This document shows, piece by piece, positions 22,451 through 34,304 of a stretch of DNA of 64,000 nt. A program made the translations under genes and the position numbers. Every line of letters starts with the position of its first letter. Position 1 is the stretch's first letter. The notes under the pieces are model-generated. The model was given only the letters and a program-made list of their open reading frames with translations. It searched no databases and was not told the DNA's origin. Source of the stretch: Actinernus sp. WN-2022 (lineage: Eukaryota; Cnidaria; Anthozoa; Actiniaria; Actinernidae); NCBI GenBank assembly GCA_030867875.1, contig JAOWCC010000577.1, positions 84,115,740 to 84,179,739 on the forward strand, written 5' to 3'.

Positions 22451-23213
22451 GAATAATAATGAGAAGTAGAATTAAGATGGTCTGCTTTATCTTTTACCAA
22501 TTTACACTTGCATTTGACTTTGTGAAGTTTCGTTGTTTATCATCTTATACTATTCTTGCATAAATGGTGACAGAGTGGGTGGATAGGTTAATGTGCGCAC
22601 ACGTGGTTTTTAATGAGTGGATGGCGGACTTGAACGAACTTTGAAATAATAGAGGGACACATGATTTGATAGATATATTGAATAAAACAGTACATTTTAT
22701 TTACAATTTAGTTTAAGATGCACAGTCTTCTCTCCTTTTTTCCCATCTGATTAAAGCGTATGCTTAGCCAAAGAGCATAAAGTATAAATATCTACAGGAT
22801 AATAAGCCCCTTGCAGGAATGCAATTACGTGGTTGGGATGCATGGCAAAAAATCGGACTTCATTTATTTCAATGAAGTTGTACGAGATCGGTAGTGTTAT
22901 CAGCAAAACCTATGTGTAAATGGTATGTTCCATCTCCTATCGATTGTCGATATTTTTTTAAACAGCGTTTCGAAGTTTGTTTGCCATTCACAAAGCCTTT
23001 TCCATAGGATCACGAGCGCAATTCATTCATTAATGAAGTATTATATCAGCATGTGACTGTATCCTGTAAAGGGCCTATGCTGCATCAACAAATGTATATT
23101 TATTCACACACTACCTCTCTGATTCACACAAACCTACATAAATAAGAAAACAATGATTCCTTTGCATGGTGGACGGTGATCTTTATGACATGGTGTCTAT
23201 TTTAACTATGTAC
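22451..23213. other. RTK intron, no feature recognised
   Basis: Intronic sequence with no recognisable feature. Confidence 0.5.
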
Positions 23214-23365
23214 CTTTCTTCCCGGTTGTATTCCTTTATTTATGAAGATGTTGTACTTCAGGATTACGCCATTTGCATAGACCGATGGGATAGGTTCCCA
23301 TTCTACCCTGAGGCTGGTTGACCCATCGCTGCTGACTCGTGTGATGCGAGGTGACTTACCTGGAA
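23214..23365 (-). CDS. RTK exon: N-terminal half of a split FN3 module
   Basis: The 152-bp exon enters in phase 1 after ATAG and leaves in phase 0 at GTACAT. It reads a PGKSPRITRV start, the core tryptophan (LRVEWEPIP), and VILKYNIFINKG, then continues into the exon at 11260-11419. It has no ATG-started ORF. It was recognised by FN3 landmarks and matching phase. Confidence 0.87.
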
Positions 23366-23871
23366 CTATAAGAATATATATGGAATAATCAGAGTGAAAT
23401 AAAACCAGTTCCTGGAATTAAGACCAATTCATAAAAAAATGGAAATCAACAACAATCTTATGATTACGAAGGATAATTTGATGAGTCCTCCATGAGAAAG
23501 CTATGTGAGATCCCCTACCTTGATTTTGACTTTTTACTCAGCCAGAAAGTTATTCTGAACATCTTCAACAATGTATGTACGAAATAATGCTTAATGCGAG
23601 TATTTTACAATAATAGCGAGGAAACGAAAGGAATTAGAAACTATAATTTAAGGAAAATAATTGATGAGGTCTGATTTATGGAACCCAGCTAAAATTTATA
23701 TTCACTGATTGATGTGTTTTTAATCGATCTATGAATTAAAAAAAGGTAAACATATTATATGTAGATATCAATGTTTTTTATGAATGTCTGTATATCTGAC
23801 ATATGCCGCATTGACATATGTGATCGGCAGATGTTATTATAAACCTCCCAATCACTTTCTTATTTAGTTAC

Positions 23872-24171
23872 CTCCTTCCATTGTTTTAGCGATGATTCCA
23901 ACTGATCGCTTCCCCTCTCCTTTCTTGGTTACGGCAGCGATACTTACGTTGTAAGTTATATACGGTCGTAATCCTCTCACAGTAGTATTCATGATTTGCG
24001 AATCATTGTTAGGAACGGTTTCCACAAACTCTTCTTCTACACTTATGGAGTACACGCCGTATTTCAATATTATTCCATTGCGATACTCCACGGGTACTGC
24101 ACGCCACTTGACTTGCAAACTCGTAGAACTTACTACAGTCACATTTATGTCCTGTGGAGCCTTTCTGGGAA
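23872..24171 (-). CDS. RTK exon: FN3 module
   Basis: A 300-bp phase 1-1 exon with one complete FN3 module. It has PRKAPQDINV at the start, LQVKWRAVP with the core tryptophan, NGIILKYGVYS, the tyrosine corner GLRPYITYNVSIAAV, and a KKGEGKRS turn. Donor GTAACT; acceptor CTTAG. Confidence 0.93.
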
Positions 24172-25500
24172 CTAAGAGGCAATAATAGGATATATGTATG
24201 ATGACGTCACATACTAAAACTTCCAGAACGCTTTGGGCGGATCGTTGTGTTCTCTAATTTGGAGCATTGTTTTGGAATTCTCAAAGGAGTTTATAAATTT
24301 GAACGAGAAAAGAAATTTGAAAAGGATTCTGATAGTTGTAATAAAATAACTTAATAATACAAATGTCCTATGTCATGATGTAAATGTGCAAAACAAGTTA
24401 AAGCTGAATATAATATATTAACAAATATATGTTTCTATTTCTCGTGTATTTCAAATCTATAAGTATTTACGTCTATACATCCTAAATCAATCGTGTAACC
24501 CTATTAAAAAAAGTGGAATCTTTCCCACAGTAATTTACAGTAATAATGCACATGGCAACATTGGGTCAATTATAGAAAGAGAAAAGAGTAGGAATGCATC
24601 ATTAAAAATATATTTATAAATTGTGATGTATAATTTATTATGGAATAAATTGAAGAACATAGTGTCTTATGCCGCCATTCATACCAAAGTTTTAGTCGGG
24701 TAGTGTTTTGGGTAAAATTCAAGTTGTTGTGTTGTTTAAAATTTATGAAACCGAAGATCAAAGGTAAGACATTGTCCTTTTTTGGCAGCCATCATGAGAG
24801 GACGCAAGTGGGTGTGTACTGTAAGTACGTCGGCTAATTTATTTGTACCTTATCCTGGATTCCATTCATACTTCCCATTACCCACGCTGTGTTTCAAGTT
24901 TCGGGGTGTCTAAATCCCCAATAATCCTATTAGACGATTCTATACACTTTTACGTCAAAGGATAAACCAGATCAAATTGCTGAAACAGGCCATGACCGTC
25001 AGTAGATGAGAAACAAAACCGGAATACATTTTTCCTCATGGTTTTCCAAATGCTTAGAATTAGATTTTGACTACAAAATGACCAATAATGGTGAGTACAT
25101 CGGTAGATAGTCATCGATTTAGTTGGAAGCCGGTTGAGATAGAAAACCGGCAAGGCATCCCCGGCCGGCTTCGAATTGAAAGATACTGCATGGACCGGCA
25201 CTGGGCTGTATTTTTTCTTCATGTATCCAGTCCTATTCACCAGGATAACCCGGCTTGGCCGACTATAGTCTGCAATTTTATTTTATTTCTCACACAATGA
25301 AGGGATTGTTATTTTTTCATTTAGTTTTCTATCACTGAGTGTGTTATAGATATAAATAGAATAGTTGAAGGGGTAAATACTTTGTTTTTCGTTAGATTAG
25401 AGTACTTCAGCCGGAAGGAAATCAATATCAAGTCATTATTTTAAAATTGTTTTTATTGTAACATTTATGAGACAATTTTCTTTTATTCCATTATTTACTG
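24172..25500. other. RTK intron, no feature recognised
   Basis: AT-rich, no recognisable coding feature or clear repeat. Confidence 0.5.
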
Positions 25501-25519
25501 TTCATGATTTCTACGGTTT

Positions 25520-25960
25520 ATCTGTAGCAGTAGCACACTCCGACGAAACATCTGGGTGCCACTGGTCTGACCTAAAGTTACTCCGTACGAAATTTAAAAT
25601 GTTTACATACAAAAAATACAGTTTATCGATCGCTAGCAGCAGCACGCTCCGACGAAACATCTGGGTGCCACTGGTCTGACCTAAAGTTACAAAAAGTACA
25701 GTTTATCGCTAGCAGCAGCACGCTCCGACGAAACATCTGGGTGCCACTGGTCTGACCTAAAGTTACAAAAAATACAGTTTATCGCTAGCAGCAGCACGCT
25801 CCGACGAAACATCTGGGTGCCACTGGTCTGACCTAAAGTTACAAAAAGTACAGTTTATCGCTAGCAGCAGCACGCTCCGACGAAACGTCTGGGTGCCTGA
25901 CTGGACTGACCTAAATTTACTCCGTACGCATTTAAAATGTTTACATACGAAAATACTGGT
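25520..25960 (+). repeat. About 76-bp tandem repeat, five copies
   Basis: Each unit contains AGCACGCTCCGACGAAACAT, CTGGGTGCCACTGGTCTGAC and CTAAAGTTAC, then CAGTTTATCGCTAGCAG. The first unit is longer, with an extra CTCCGTACG...TTTACATAC stretch that returns in the last unit. Non-coding. Confidence 0.88.
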
Positions 25961-26395
25961 TAATATTTGAAAAAAAAACTTCGTAAAATAACAAGCATAG
26001 TTGGTACCTCAAGGTGGAAATATTATTAATTTAGAACATGGTAATTGTACAGTATATAATAATTATTGTTTTAAAACGAAAACGCCGAATGGCCGCATTA
26101 CAATACAAAGCTGGGTTAATTGAAAAAAAAAAACCTGCGTAAAATAACAAGCATGGTTGGTACCTCAAGGCGTTCCTGACAGAGAGATATTCTGTTTAAC
26201 AGGAGTTTTTACGCAGTTATAATAGCACCACTATTGTGCCCTCTTTAGGTTTTCTTTAGGTAATACCCAGATCAAGAGAATATATGATAAATTTCAGGAA
26301 ATATTATTAATTTAGAAAATGGTAATTGTACAGTATAATAATTATTGTTTTAAAACGGAAACGCCGAATGGCCGCATTACAATACAAAGGGTCTA
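25960..26395 (+). repeat. Imperfect tandem duplication, two copies
   Basis: Two ordered copies share CGTAAAATAACAAGCAT, GTTGGTACCTCAAGG, AAATATTATTAATTTAGAA, TAATAATTATTGTTTTAAAA and CGCCGAATGGCCGCATTACA. The second copy has an extra stretch of about 100 bp (26170-26295). Confidence 0.8.
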
Positions 26396-27521
26396 GTATC
26401 CGTACCTAATTAACCCAGCAGGGCCCTTGCACATGCTACGTATTGAATTCAATAAAATACTAAATAACAAATCTTACCTCCGTCTTTCCAAGTTTTGTGA
26501 TCTGTGAGTTACTCACCGCCTGTCATGTGTTTCCACAATACCCTTTCCGCAGTTTTAAAATTTAGGCCAGCCCAGCCAGGGCCCGCATCATCTCCACATA
26601 GTAGAAGATTGTGTTCCGAAGACCATTCCGAAAGCTACTTGAGATAGCTGGGTAACTGATAGCGCACCTCACGTTTACAAAGATCAGTTAGTGTTCTTAA
26701 ACCATGGCTGTATAGCATTGATTGGCTCATACATATCTTTAACAGAAATGTCTTCTCAGAGAGTAGAGTATCCTGTCTGTATTATGGCAAATATCTTTCG
26801 TATTTAGAGATTGTGACGATGACGAGTCGACTGATCTCACTGGTTTCCCGCCAGAATAATTCTTTGTTGAGGTCAAAGGAAAGCACACCGTTTCACAGCC
26901 ATATCCGAAACAAGTATTTGTCGAAATTGAACGAGACATTTGATGCTGTAGTAGAATTACTCCAATCAGACCAAAGAATGAGACTAAAATTTCATCTTCA
27001 GAGGACGACTCTTGTTCTTCATACGGACGGCCATTTTCCAAATTGAATGGAATTACTTTTCCACTTTGGAATTATGTCCACCGGAAAACTCAAAGTGAGC
27101 TTGCACGTACCGATTAATCCACATATTCTGAAGCTGATGATATATCCGTGACCGTCTGCCGCTAGTATCGAGCAGTTGTAAACTACAAACAGTGCGGAAG
27201 GGCAAAAGGCCCTTCTTTGGCGCCATGTCTAGAACTGTGATCTCGGGTTGCGAGAACCGGATTATGAATTTTAATAAAATGCATCACACTAAAATGAGTT
27301 TGAAATATAAAGACTATCATGACAGCTTTAGTCAGTTTCATTGACAGAACATAACACCTAACCTGACCACAACTTAATTACTTAATCCTCGGGTGTACTT
27401 ACAGTACAAACCCACTTGCGTCCTCTCATGGGTCATAAGAAGACATATTGTTGAAGTCTTAAATCTTTTCAAAATTTGAGTAGTCATACTTAGAACAGAC
27501 AAGACAGCACTGTTCACATAC
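26396..27521. other. RTK intron, no feature recognised
   Basis: Minus-strand and plus-strand ORFs around 26739-27046 overlap each other. Neither has a recognisable domain. Confidence 0.45.
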
Positions 27522-27821
27522 CATCTTCCTCTGTTTGTACTACTTGTTCGATGCTCCTTTTTCCGTCTCCTTTGCTGGTGAAGCCAGACACCTGTATGGA
27601 GTACTTAGTGAATGGCTTGAGGTTCTTTAATACTGCTCGTGTCTCGTCATATCGCACTGTAGTGTTATCAGGCCCTTTAGACTCGTTTGATTTCTTGAAG
27701 AAAACACGATGACCAAGTAGTATACCATGAATAAACTCATCTTTTGTCTTATTCCAGGAAACCGAAATGGAGGTTGACGACTGAGTTTCGATGATTACTG
27801 ATTCTGGAGCCTTACTAGGAA
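27522..27821 (-). CDS. RTK exon: FN3 module
   Basis: A 300-bp phase 1-1 exon with a full FN3 module: PSKAPESVII start, core tryptophan in SISVSWNKT, HGILLGHRVFFKK, tyrosine corner LKPFTKYSIQVSGF, and KGDGKRS turn. Acceptor TTTTAG, donor GTATGT. It has no long ATG-started ORF and was found from its FN3 pattern. Confidence 0.91.
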
Positions 27822-28059
27822 CTAAAATTAAAGAAACATATTTTATATTTCATCACTTTGGCATGCATGTGCTTAAACCGATATTTTAAATGTTAAAATG
27901 AGGTTTTAATGGTTTTAACTGTCTCAGTAATGTGATCCTAAAGTCGGAGTTGCTACTTTCTATCCTATTTTAATTCGTTATGTTTATCCTAATCGTTTGC
28001 TTTTTTTATCTTGTTGTTTGTTTAATTCATATATCTACTTAAACCAAAGGGATATGACG

Positions 28060-28180
28060 TTTTTGGACATGTCACATTAGTGTTCACTTCCGGATATTTT
28101 GTAATGATATCGTAACATGTACATAGGGGACATAGCATAGATTGTGTAGGGTGAAGTAAAGAAACGCACGGCTGTCTCGC
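28060..28180 (+). repeat. LTR-like fragment related to 36150-36260
   Basis: It shares CATGTCACATT, TTCACTTCCGG, and a downstream GGATAGATT/ATAGATT-GTG-GGTGA-GTAA pattern with the sequence just 3' of the Gypsy element. It may be a solo LTR or an LTR fragment. Confidence 0.45.
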
Positions 28181-28935
28181 GCGCGACATTAGGTTCCAGG
28201 TTACCGCGCGGATAGCACTTGCAGAAGTTCACCAGGCGGTCCTACCCAATTAAAAAAATAGCGCGGAAAATCGGCGGGAAAGTATAACTTCTTGTGCGCG
28301 TACGAGCCGTCAAAAAAGCCGGAAGTCTCTGAATACAATTAGTTTTGTTTGCAGCATTTAAAAGTCCACCAGGCTGTCTCTCTTTATCATTTTTTATTAG
28401 TTTACCTTCGAATTCGCTTCACCAATACCGCTTTGGTTCGGTTGCTGTGGTTTTCGATTAGTGTTTGAATGTGCGAACACGAAAACAAATGAAGGTTCAT
28501 TTCAAAAGGGCTTAATTTGAGAAGAAAACCGTAAAAAAAGCGAAAAGGTGGGTGGACATACGTTTTTAATTCTCTACGAAGTGACAAACTACGCTCTTCC
28601 TTGTTTAAAAAAAACACTAACTTACGTTAATTGGGTAATCTAAGTTTTGCTTATTCCAAAGAATGATTACAACCTGTGTTGTACTTGTAGAAAATTTATT
28701 AATCGAGATCACACTTCCTATTCTTCGACTAATTTTAGAAACGGCAAATTGTCTACGCCGCGTTTTTTAATATTGAATATGGGCTTGATTATGAGTGGCA
28801 ACCAAAATAGGTATGCAACAAACGCATTAAAGCCATCAGAACAAAATGTTTCGTTTACAATCGTCCTCTGGCTCGTAATGGTGTGTGGTCAGTCGGTCGA
28901 AAAAATAAATGAAGGATCTGGAACCAAGGAGCCTT
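28180..28935. other. RTK intron, locally GC-rich, no feature recognised
   Basis: Positions 28175-28300 are GC-rich, with several GCGCG motifs. The ORF at 28647-28937 has no recognisable similarity. Confidence 0.4.
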
Positions 28936-28938
28936 GAT

Positions 28939-29450
28939 AAACTTTTTCATTTATTCTTCGTACTCCCAACAACAGTACATTACATATACAAGGCCTTAGT
29001 ACAACCTCACTTTAGTTATTGTACTGTCGTTTGGGGAAATTGCGGTAAAACATTGGCAAACAAACTACAAAAGCTCCAGAACAGGGCAGCCCGCGTTTTA
29101 ACCTTCTCTAGCTATGACGCTGATGCTGATAGTCTAATACAACGGCTAGGATGGAAAACCCTAAGTACATAGCGTCAAATTCAGAAAGCAGTAATGGTTT
29201 ACAAATCCCTTCGTGGACTCACTCCCGATTATTTGCGTTCTAAATTCGTTAAACGCGATGAAGTTACTACCTATACTCTAAGAGACTCCGCAAACAAACT
29301 AGCCGTTCCTTTACCGCGTACCAATTACATAAAAAAAACAGATTTAGCTATAGCGGTGCGGTGCGGTCCTCTGGAACAGCCTACCCTGTAATTTAAGGCA
29401 AGCGGAATCTCTGAACAAGTTTCGTCAACTACAAATTCCAATCTTTATTA
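28939..29450 (+). pseudogene. LINE 3' fragment (C-terminal RT-downstream region)
   Basis: Reads HYIYKALVQPHFSYCTVVWG, QKLQNRAARVLT, and after a stop MVYKSLRGLTPDYL and the terminal WNSLPCNLRQAESLNKF block, the usual C-terminus of CR1/L2/Jockey-type LINE proteins. 5'-truncated, with one internal stop and one frameshift. The octamer array begins about 45 bp after it. Confidence 0.78.
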
Positions 29451-29495
29451 ATAATTTTTGATCAGAAACACGGAATTCATGGAAAGCAGGTCTTC

Positions 29496-30463
29496 TACAC
29501 AAGTACACAAGTACACAAGTACACAAGTACACAAGTACACAAGTACACAAGTACACAAGTACACAAGTACACAAGTGCACAAGTACACAAGTACACAAGT
29601 ACACAAGTACACAAGTACACAAGTACACAAGTACACAAGTACACAAGTACACAAGTACACAAGTACACAAGTACACAAGTACACAAGTACACAAGTACAC
29701 AAGTACACAAGTACACAAGTACACAAGTACACAAGTACACAAGTACACAAGTACACAAGTACACAAGTACACAAGTACACAAGTACACAAGTACACAAGT
29801 ACACAAGTACACAAGTACACAAGTACACAAGTACACAAGTACACAAGTACACAAGTACACAAGTACACAAGTACACAAGTACACAAGTACACAAGTACAC
29901 AAGTACACAAGTACACAAGTACACAAGTACACAAGTACACAAGTACACAAGTACACAAGTACACAAGTACACAAGTACACAAGTACACAAGTACACAAGT
30001 ACACAAGTACACAAGTACACAAGTACACAAGTACACAAGTACACAAGTACACAAGTACACAAGTACACAAGTACACAAGTACACAAGTACACAAGTACAC
30101 AAGTACACAAGTACACAAGTACACAAGTACACAAGTACACAAGTACACAAGTACACAAGTACACAAGTACACAAGTACACAAGTACACAAGTACACAAGT
30201 ACACAAGTACACAAGTACACAAGTACACAAGTACACAAGTACACAAGTACACAAGTACACAAGTACACAAGTACACAAGTACACAAGTGCACAAGTGCAC
30301 AAGTGCACAAGTGCACAAGTGCACAAGTGCACAAGTGCACAAGTGCACAAGTGCACAAGTGCACAAGTGCACAAGTGCACAAGTGCACAAGTGCACAAGT
30401 GCACAAGTGCACAAGTGCACAAGTGCACAAGTGCACAAGTGCACAAGTGCACAAGTGCACAAG
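29496..30463 (+). repeat. Octamer satellite: 121 tandem copies of TACACAAG/TGCACAAG
   Basis: 968 bp of exact 8-bp periodicity: 99 units of TACACAAG (the eleventh, at 29576, is TGCACAAG) followed by 22 units of TGCACAAG from 30288 to the end. Because 8 and 3 are coprime and the unit has no stop in any frame, long ORFs appear on both strands. They are artefacts of the repeat. It could be the grown 3' tail of the preceding LINE fragment. Confidence 0.97.
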
Positions 30464-30721
30464 TTTGTCATACACTGTTTAAAGGTTGCATGATATATTA
30501 TTTTGCATACTGCATGTTGGTTAACAAGGCATAACCAAATACTTTTTGGTTATACTGATTTTAGCTATGAAATTAAAAGATTTTATCAATTAAATGTTAT
30601 GGTGTTCCTTGATTAATGTGGCATGCATTTGGAGGAATGTTCTAAGTTCTTTAAAACTCTCCCATTGTACATGATGGGGCATTGTGAGAGGAAGGTATTT
30701 CAATACTTTTTGGGAAAATAT
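30464..30721. other. Unassigned sequence
   Basis: No feature recognised. Confidence 0.4.
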
Positions 30722-31130
30722 AGGGTCAAAATTACTCTTTATAATAGTAGTATTGTTACTCTCACATAAAGTCAAAACAACCCCTTTAAAGAGTAGTTTG
30801 GAAATTCTACCCTTGAGGAGTCTTCAAAAACGACTCTTGGAAGAATCAAAACTACTCCACTCAAGAGTAGATTAGTGCCTTGGACCTTATTAAGGAGTTG
30901 TTTCGAAATTACTCTAGAAAGAGAAATAACGACTCTTAGGAGAGTCGAAAGTGGTTTGACCCTTTGAAGGGTCGTTTTGGCATACTCTAGCAAGAGGAAA
31001 AACAACTCCTTATGAAGGGTAGTAATTACCCTTCCAAAGAGTAATCGCAAAAGGACTCAAAACAACTCTTTTCGAGGAGTCGTTTTGGGGTAAAAAAAAA
31101 CGACTCTACTTAAGGGGTTAAAACGACTCT
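30722..31130. repeat. Cluster of short inverted ACTCTT/AGAGT subrepeats
   Basis: More than ten spaced copies of an AAACGACTCTT / AAGAGTCGTTTTGG-like motif occur in alternating orientation at 25-45 bp intervals. The whole region can fold on itself. No coding potential. Probably a foldback MITE built of subrepeats. Confidence 0.65.
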
Positions 31131-31189
31131 TATATTTTTACAGTGATATATATATAACAGGCTGAATGCATTTTCGTGAACGATTTTCG

Positions 31190-31510
31190 TTGGTCCAAGC
31201 AGAATGTCTAGTGGCATGATTTTTTGTTTATTCGTGAAGGTCAAATTGTCCACTTACCGGCACCACAACGCTATATATATAAGGACATTGTTTTTGTCAG
31301 TGATACCCCGATATTCTGCACCGGAAAGCACTGTATAATACATGTCACGAATGGCGTCATAGATGTGAGAGAGACGGATATGATGGCGCGCAGTGTGATG
31401 GAACGTATTTAACTTCAATTACTAGATTCCAGAGGAAGAGCAAAGCAGAATCCTCCTGCTGTCCCAAATGTTTCGCCAAATTGTTTCGCAGAAGGCGAAG
31501 AAGGTGGCTG
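31190..31510 (+). pseudogene. Decayed ORF with HLPAPQRYIYKDI and DTPIFCTGK motifs
   Basis: A 62-codon ORF (31224-31412) reads VHLPAPQRYIYKDIVF, DTPIFCTGKHCII, and GVIDVRETDMM. After a stop and shift, similar composition continues (IPEEEQ) to about 31500. The strong motif spacing suggests a once-functional, probably element-borne protein. I recall such motifs in repetitive invertebrate proteins but cannot assign a family, and no function is claimed. Confidence 0.4.
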
Positions 31511-32700
31511 AATGAACACAATCAAAAATGAAATTCTGACACAAGTAACCACGAGTAACATGAGTAACCAAACTAGGAAACACAGATATATTGTTCTTAC
31601 TTTTAATGATATGGTTGCTCGTAATTCAAAAGCGTTTACTCAGAATGGCAGCAGAGGTAAACGTTTTCTAAATGTAGCCAACATACCATTTCAAGCTGTT
31701 TTTGTTTATTCTAATCTGATAATATTTTAGTTGAATATTACGTGAAACGAGGGCGCGCGTTACATACCAATCATAACTAATTAGCATAAGTAACTTTAGC
31801 CGTTGGTCAAACATTTTTTTGCCGATGTTAATTTTCAACAAATTGATTACAAATTATGTCGACATAATATTTCAAGCGGTAGTTTTTCGCTTTTATGATC
31901 CTGTCTATTCTGCGAGGAATTATTTCAATTGTTTTGTCAACTAGTTGTTTGGGGATATAATAGAGGATTGTCTCATGAACTCTGTTGAAAATCGCTTTGT
32001 AACTCTCTCTAGTAATGCTACGGTTTAGCCCATCTCTATATTTAGCCTCTCTTTAACAACATGACAAAAAATCAACAAATCAGCAGATCAACTCGTCAAT
32101 GTTGTTCTTATCATTCTCTCTTAATAATCTATTCTACTCCTCGTAAGTAACCTTTCACACCAAATCCCGCACCATACTGTACAGAGTCAGTCAGTCAGAA
32201 CATATCAGTCAGCCAAACAGACAGATGAAACCGCCGACATAGAAGCTATTATTAATAAATGCAAATAGCTTTAAGAAAACCGAACTATTCCAAACCCGGT
32301 CCTAGTGAAAGCTGCGTGCAACTTCTTCTTATATGGAAAGCCGGCATCAGACTATTAATTAAAAAATCAAGAAAGGTCTTTATTTTACTTACAAAATTAA
32401 AATTCCGTCAGAAATGCTTTTATACGTCTCTAAAATTACACAATCTCTGAGTAATAATATCGTCGATGAGATCGTTTTGCCTGGACAACTGTCGCATTAC
32501 TTGGTTTATACAAGGTTGCTTTAATGCAACATAATTAAAACTGGTCGCTTGATAATATAATTGTACCTGATCTTTTAAATAGATAGCGTTTGTATATAAG
32601 TAAAACGTTGAAGGTTTGGTTTATCTGAATGTAAGTTATATTTAAGAATAAGTTATGCGTGAAGGGTTTGATATTCACTCTATGAAGTGTGTCATTGATG
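31511..32700. other. RTK intron, no feature recognised
   Basis: AT-rich with short ORFs only. Confidence 0.45.
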
Positions 32701-32810
32701 AATTGAATTGCTCATTAATTCAGGGTTATGAGAAGTGTTCCAGGGATGTATCTGCATACATCCCGGGAACTTTGCTCATACATCCTTGAATACGTAATGA
32801 GCAACCTCGC
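32700..32810. mobile_element. Short palindromic MITE
   Basis: The core GGGATGTATCTGCATACATCCC is a near-perfect hairpin (22 bp, centred near 32750). Outer ATTGCTCATTA and its complement TAATGAGCAAC lie at about 32708 and 32795. Non-coding. Confidence 0.65.
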
Positions 32811-32946
32811 TCTATGTTAAATAAACCATTATGAATAACAAAGAAAACCATATCAAATAATTCACAATTAATTTCACTAATGAAGTGCTCATTCAGGATT
32901 AGTACGGATTAGCAAGAATTCCAGGACATGAAAGGCCAGTGTTTAA

Positions 32947-33847
32947 ATGCTGACGTGCACAAGGAAACGTAATCGTTTAGGCCCGTTTAATGAAGAGGTA
33001 GCAGTGAATGACATAAAAATAAGTGCAAGTTTCATGTTGACGAAGAAAGTAAGTTGCCAACTAGGCGATTCAACAGAAAAAGTACTTCTGCAGATTGCAC
33101 CAGGAGTTGGTCGGGTTACAGCTGATTGTAACACTGCACACGAGAACTTTGCAGTCCAAATTAAGACGAATCACCCTATACCTTTTAAAGGACATTGGCA
33201 ACATGACGCCTTATCAGCTGAAATTACACTTTGATAAAAAGGTAATCACAGTAGTTCAACAATACGTGTTTGCCTCTCACTTCTGGAAAATGTTAATACC
33301 AAGGTAAACGAACTTTTAAGAGAATACATTATTCGATGGGCCGAGTACATGGGTGACCCCATCGTTAGTGCACCAAAATCATTAGGATAAATAAGACCAT
33401 GTGTAGATATGCGACTGGCAAACGAGGCAATTGTCAGAGAGACGGTGTAAGTACCCACAGTTAATGAACTGCTCGAGGATCTCAATGGAAGTGTTGTATT
33501 TCCAAAATTACATATTTCTTCGAGTTTCCACCAACTTGAACTACACGAAGACTCAAGGGAAATAACAACCTTGGCGACACATGACGGAGTGTTCAGTTAC
33601 AAACGAATGAGTTTTGGAGTAAATTCTGCACGTGAGAAATGCCAGCACATCATCAGTCAGGGTTAGCGGATAATGATCGAATTGGTAATATTGTTGACGA
33701 CTTGGAAGTGTATGGTAATGATGTTACAGAACACGACAAGGATATTTACAAGCTACTCGAGAGACTAGAAGAGAGACAGTTGACACTGATGGCTGATACG
33801 TGCACCTTCCGGAGGAACAAGGTAGTCTTCATGGTGCGTCTGCTTAA
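32947..33847 (+). pseudogene. Gypsy reverse transcriptase, first part
   Basis: It starts with a pre-RT segment, then reads in mixed frames IRPCVDMRLANEAIVRE, PTVNELLEDLNGS, and FHQLELHEDSREI, and then FSYKRMSFGVNSA, which carry the core Gypsy RT blocks. At the catalytic motif the YVDD-type box is degraded to NIVDDLEVYG. It ends at MVRLL, where the MITE inserted. Confidence 0.75.
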
Positions 33848-34300
33848 AGTGCACCTAACGTTTAATTTTTAATCATTAATATCGATTCTACATCAAGCTC
33901 TGAGTACTTTCGTGAATAAAGTTTTGGTTTACAGAGATAACTCTATGATCTACGCTTGTAATGTGCCATTTCCTGACCCATTACCGTGTAAGCAAAAGCC
34001 TGTGTCGATCCCTGGTTCGACGTCATCTCATTAATGCATTATTCTCTATGGCGCCTTTCTATCACAACAACATTGATTTATAGAGAATATACACAATATG
34101 CGAGTTGTTAGTAAAGAAAAAAAAATCATTTTATTCATCATGTAAGTATGTCTACAAATTATTGCAAATTCGAATTATCTAGATGACGTCTACCCAGGGA
34201 TCGACCCAACGATTTCAAACCCAACACTTTCTTCATAGAACTACTCAAAACTTGATGTAGAATCGATATTTATGGTAACAAAATAAACGTTAGGCGCACA
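33848..34300. mobile_element. TTAA MITE inside the Gypsy RT
   Basis: Flanked by TTAA at 33844-33847 and 34301-34304. The ends are AGTGCACCTAACGTTTA and the complement of TGTGCGCCTAACGTTTA. The interior shares the TAATGCATTAT...ATGGCGCCTTTCTATCAC core with the copies at 10.8 and 44.7 kb. Removing the insert and one TTAA brings RT coding sequence from both sides together. Confidence 0.87.
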
Positions 34301-34304
34301 TTAA

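Noticed and set aside
25520..25960. CRISPR-like array
   Set aside because: Units are contiguous near-identical tandem copies without unique spacers, in a eukaryotic intron.
26739..27046. Overlapping ORFs on both strands near 26.9 kb
   Set aside because: Neither shows a domain or biased composition, and each is a shadow of the other.
29425..30534. Long ORFs of 326-358 codons on both strands
   Set aside because: They are translations of the stop-free octamer array, with an 8-residue period in every frame. Not genes.
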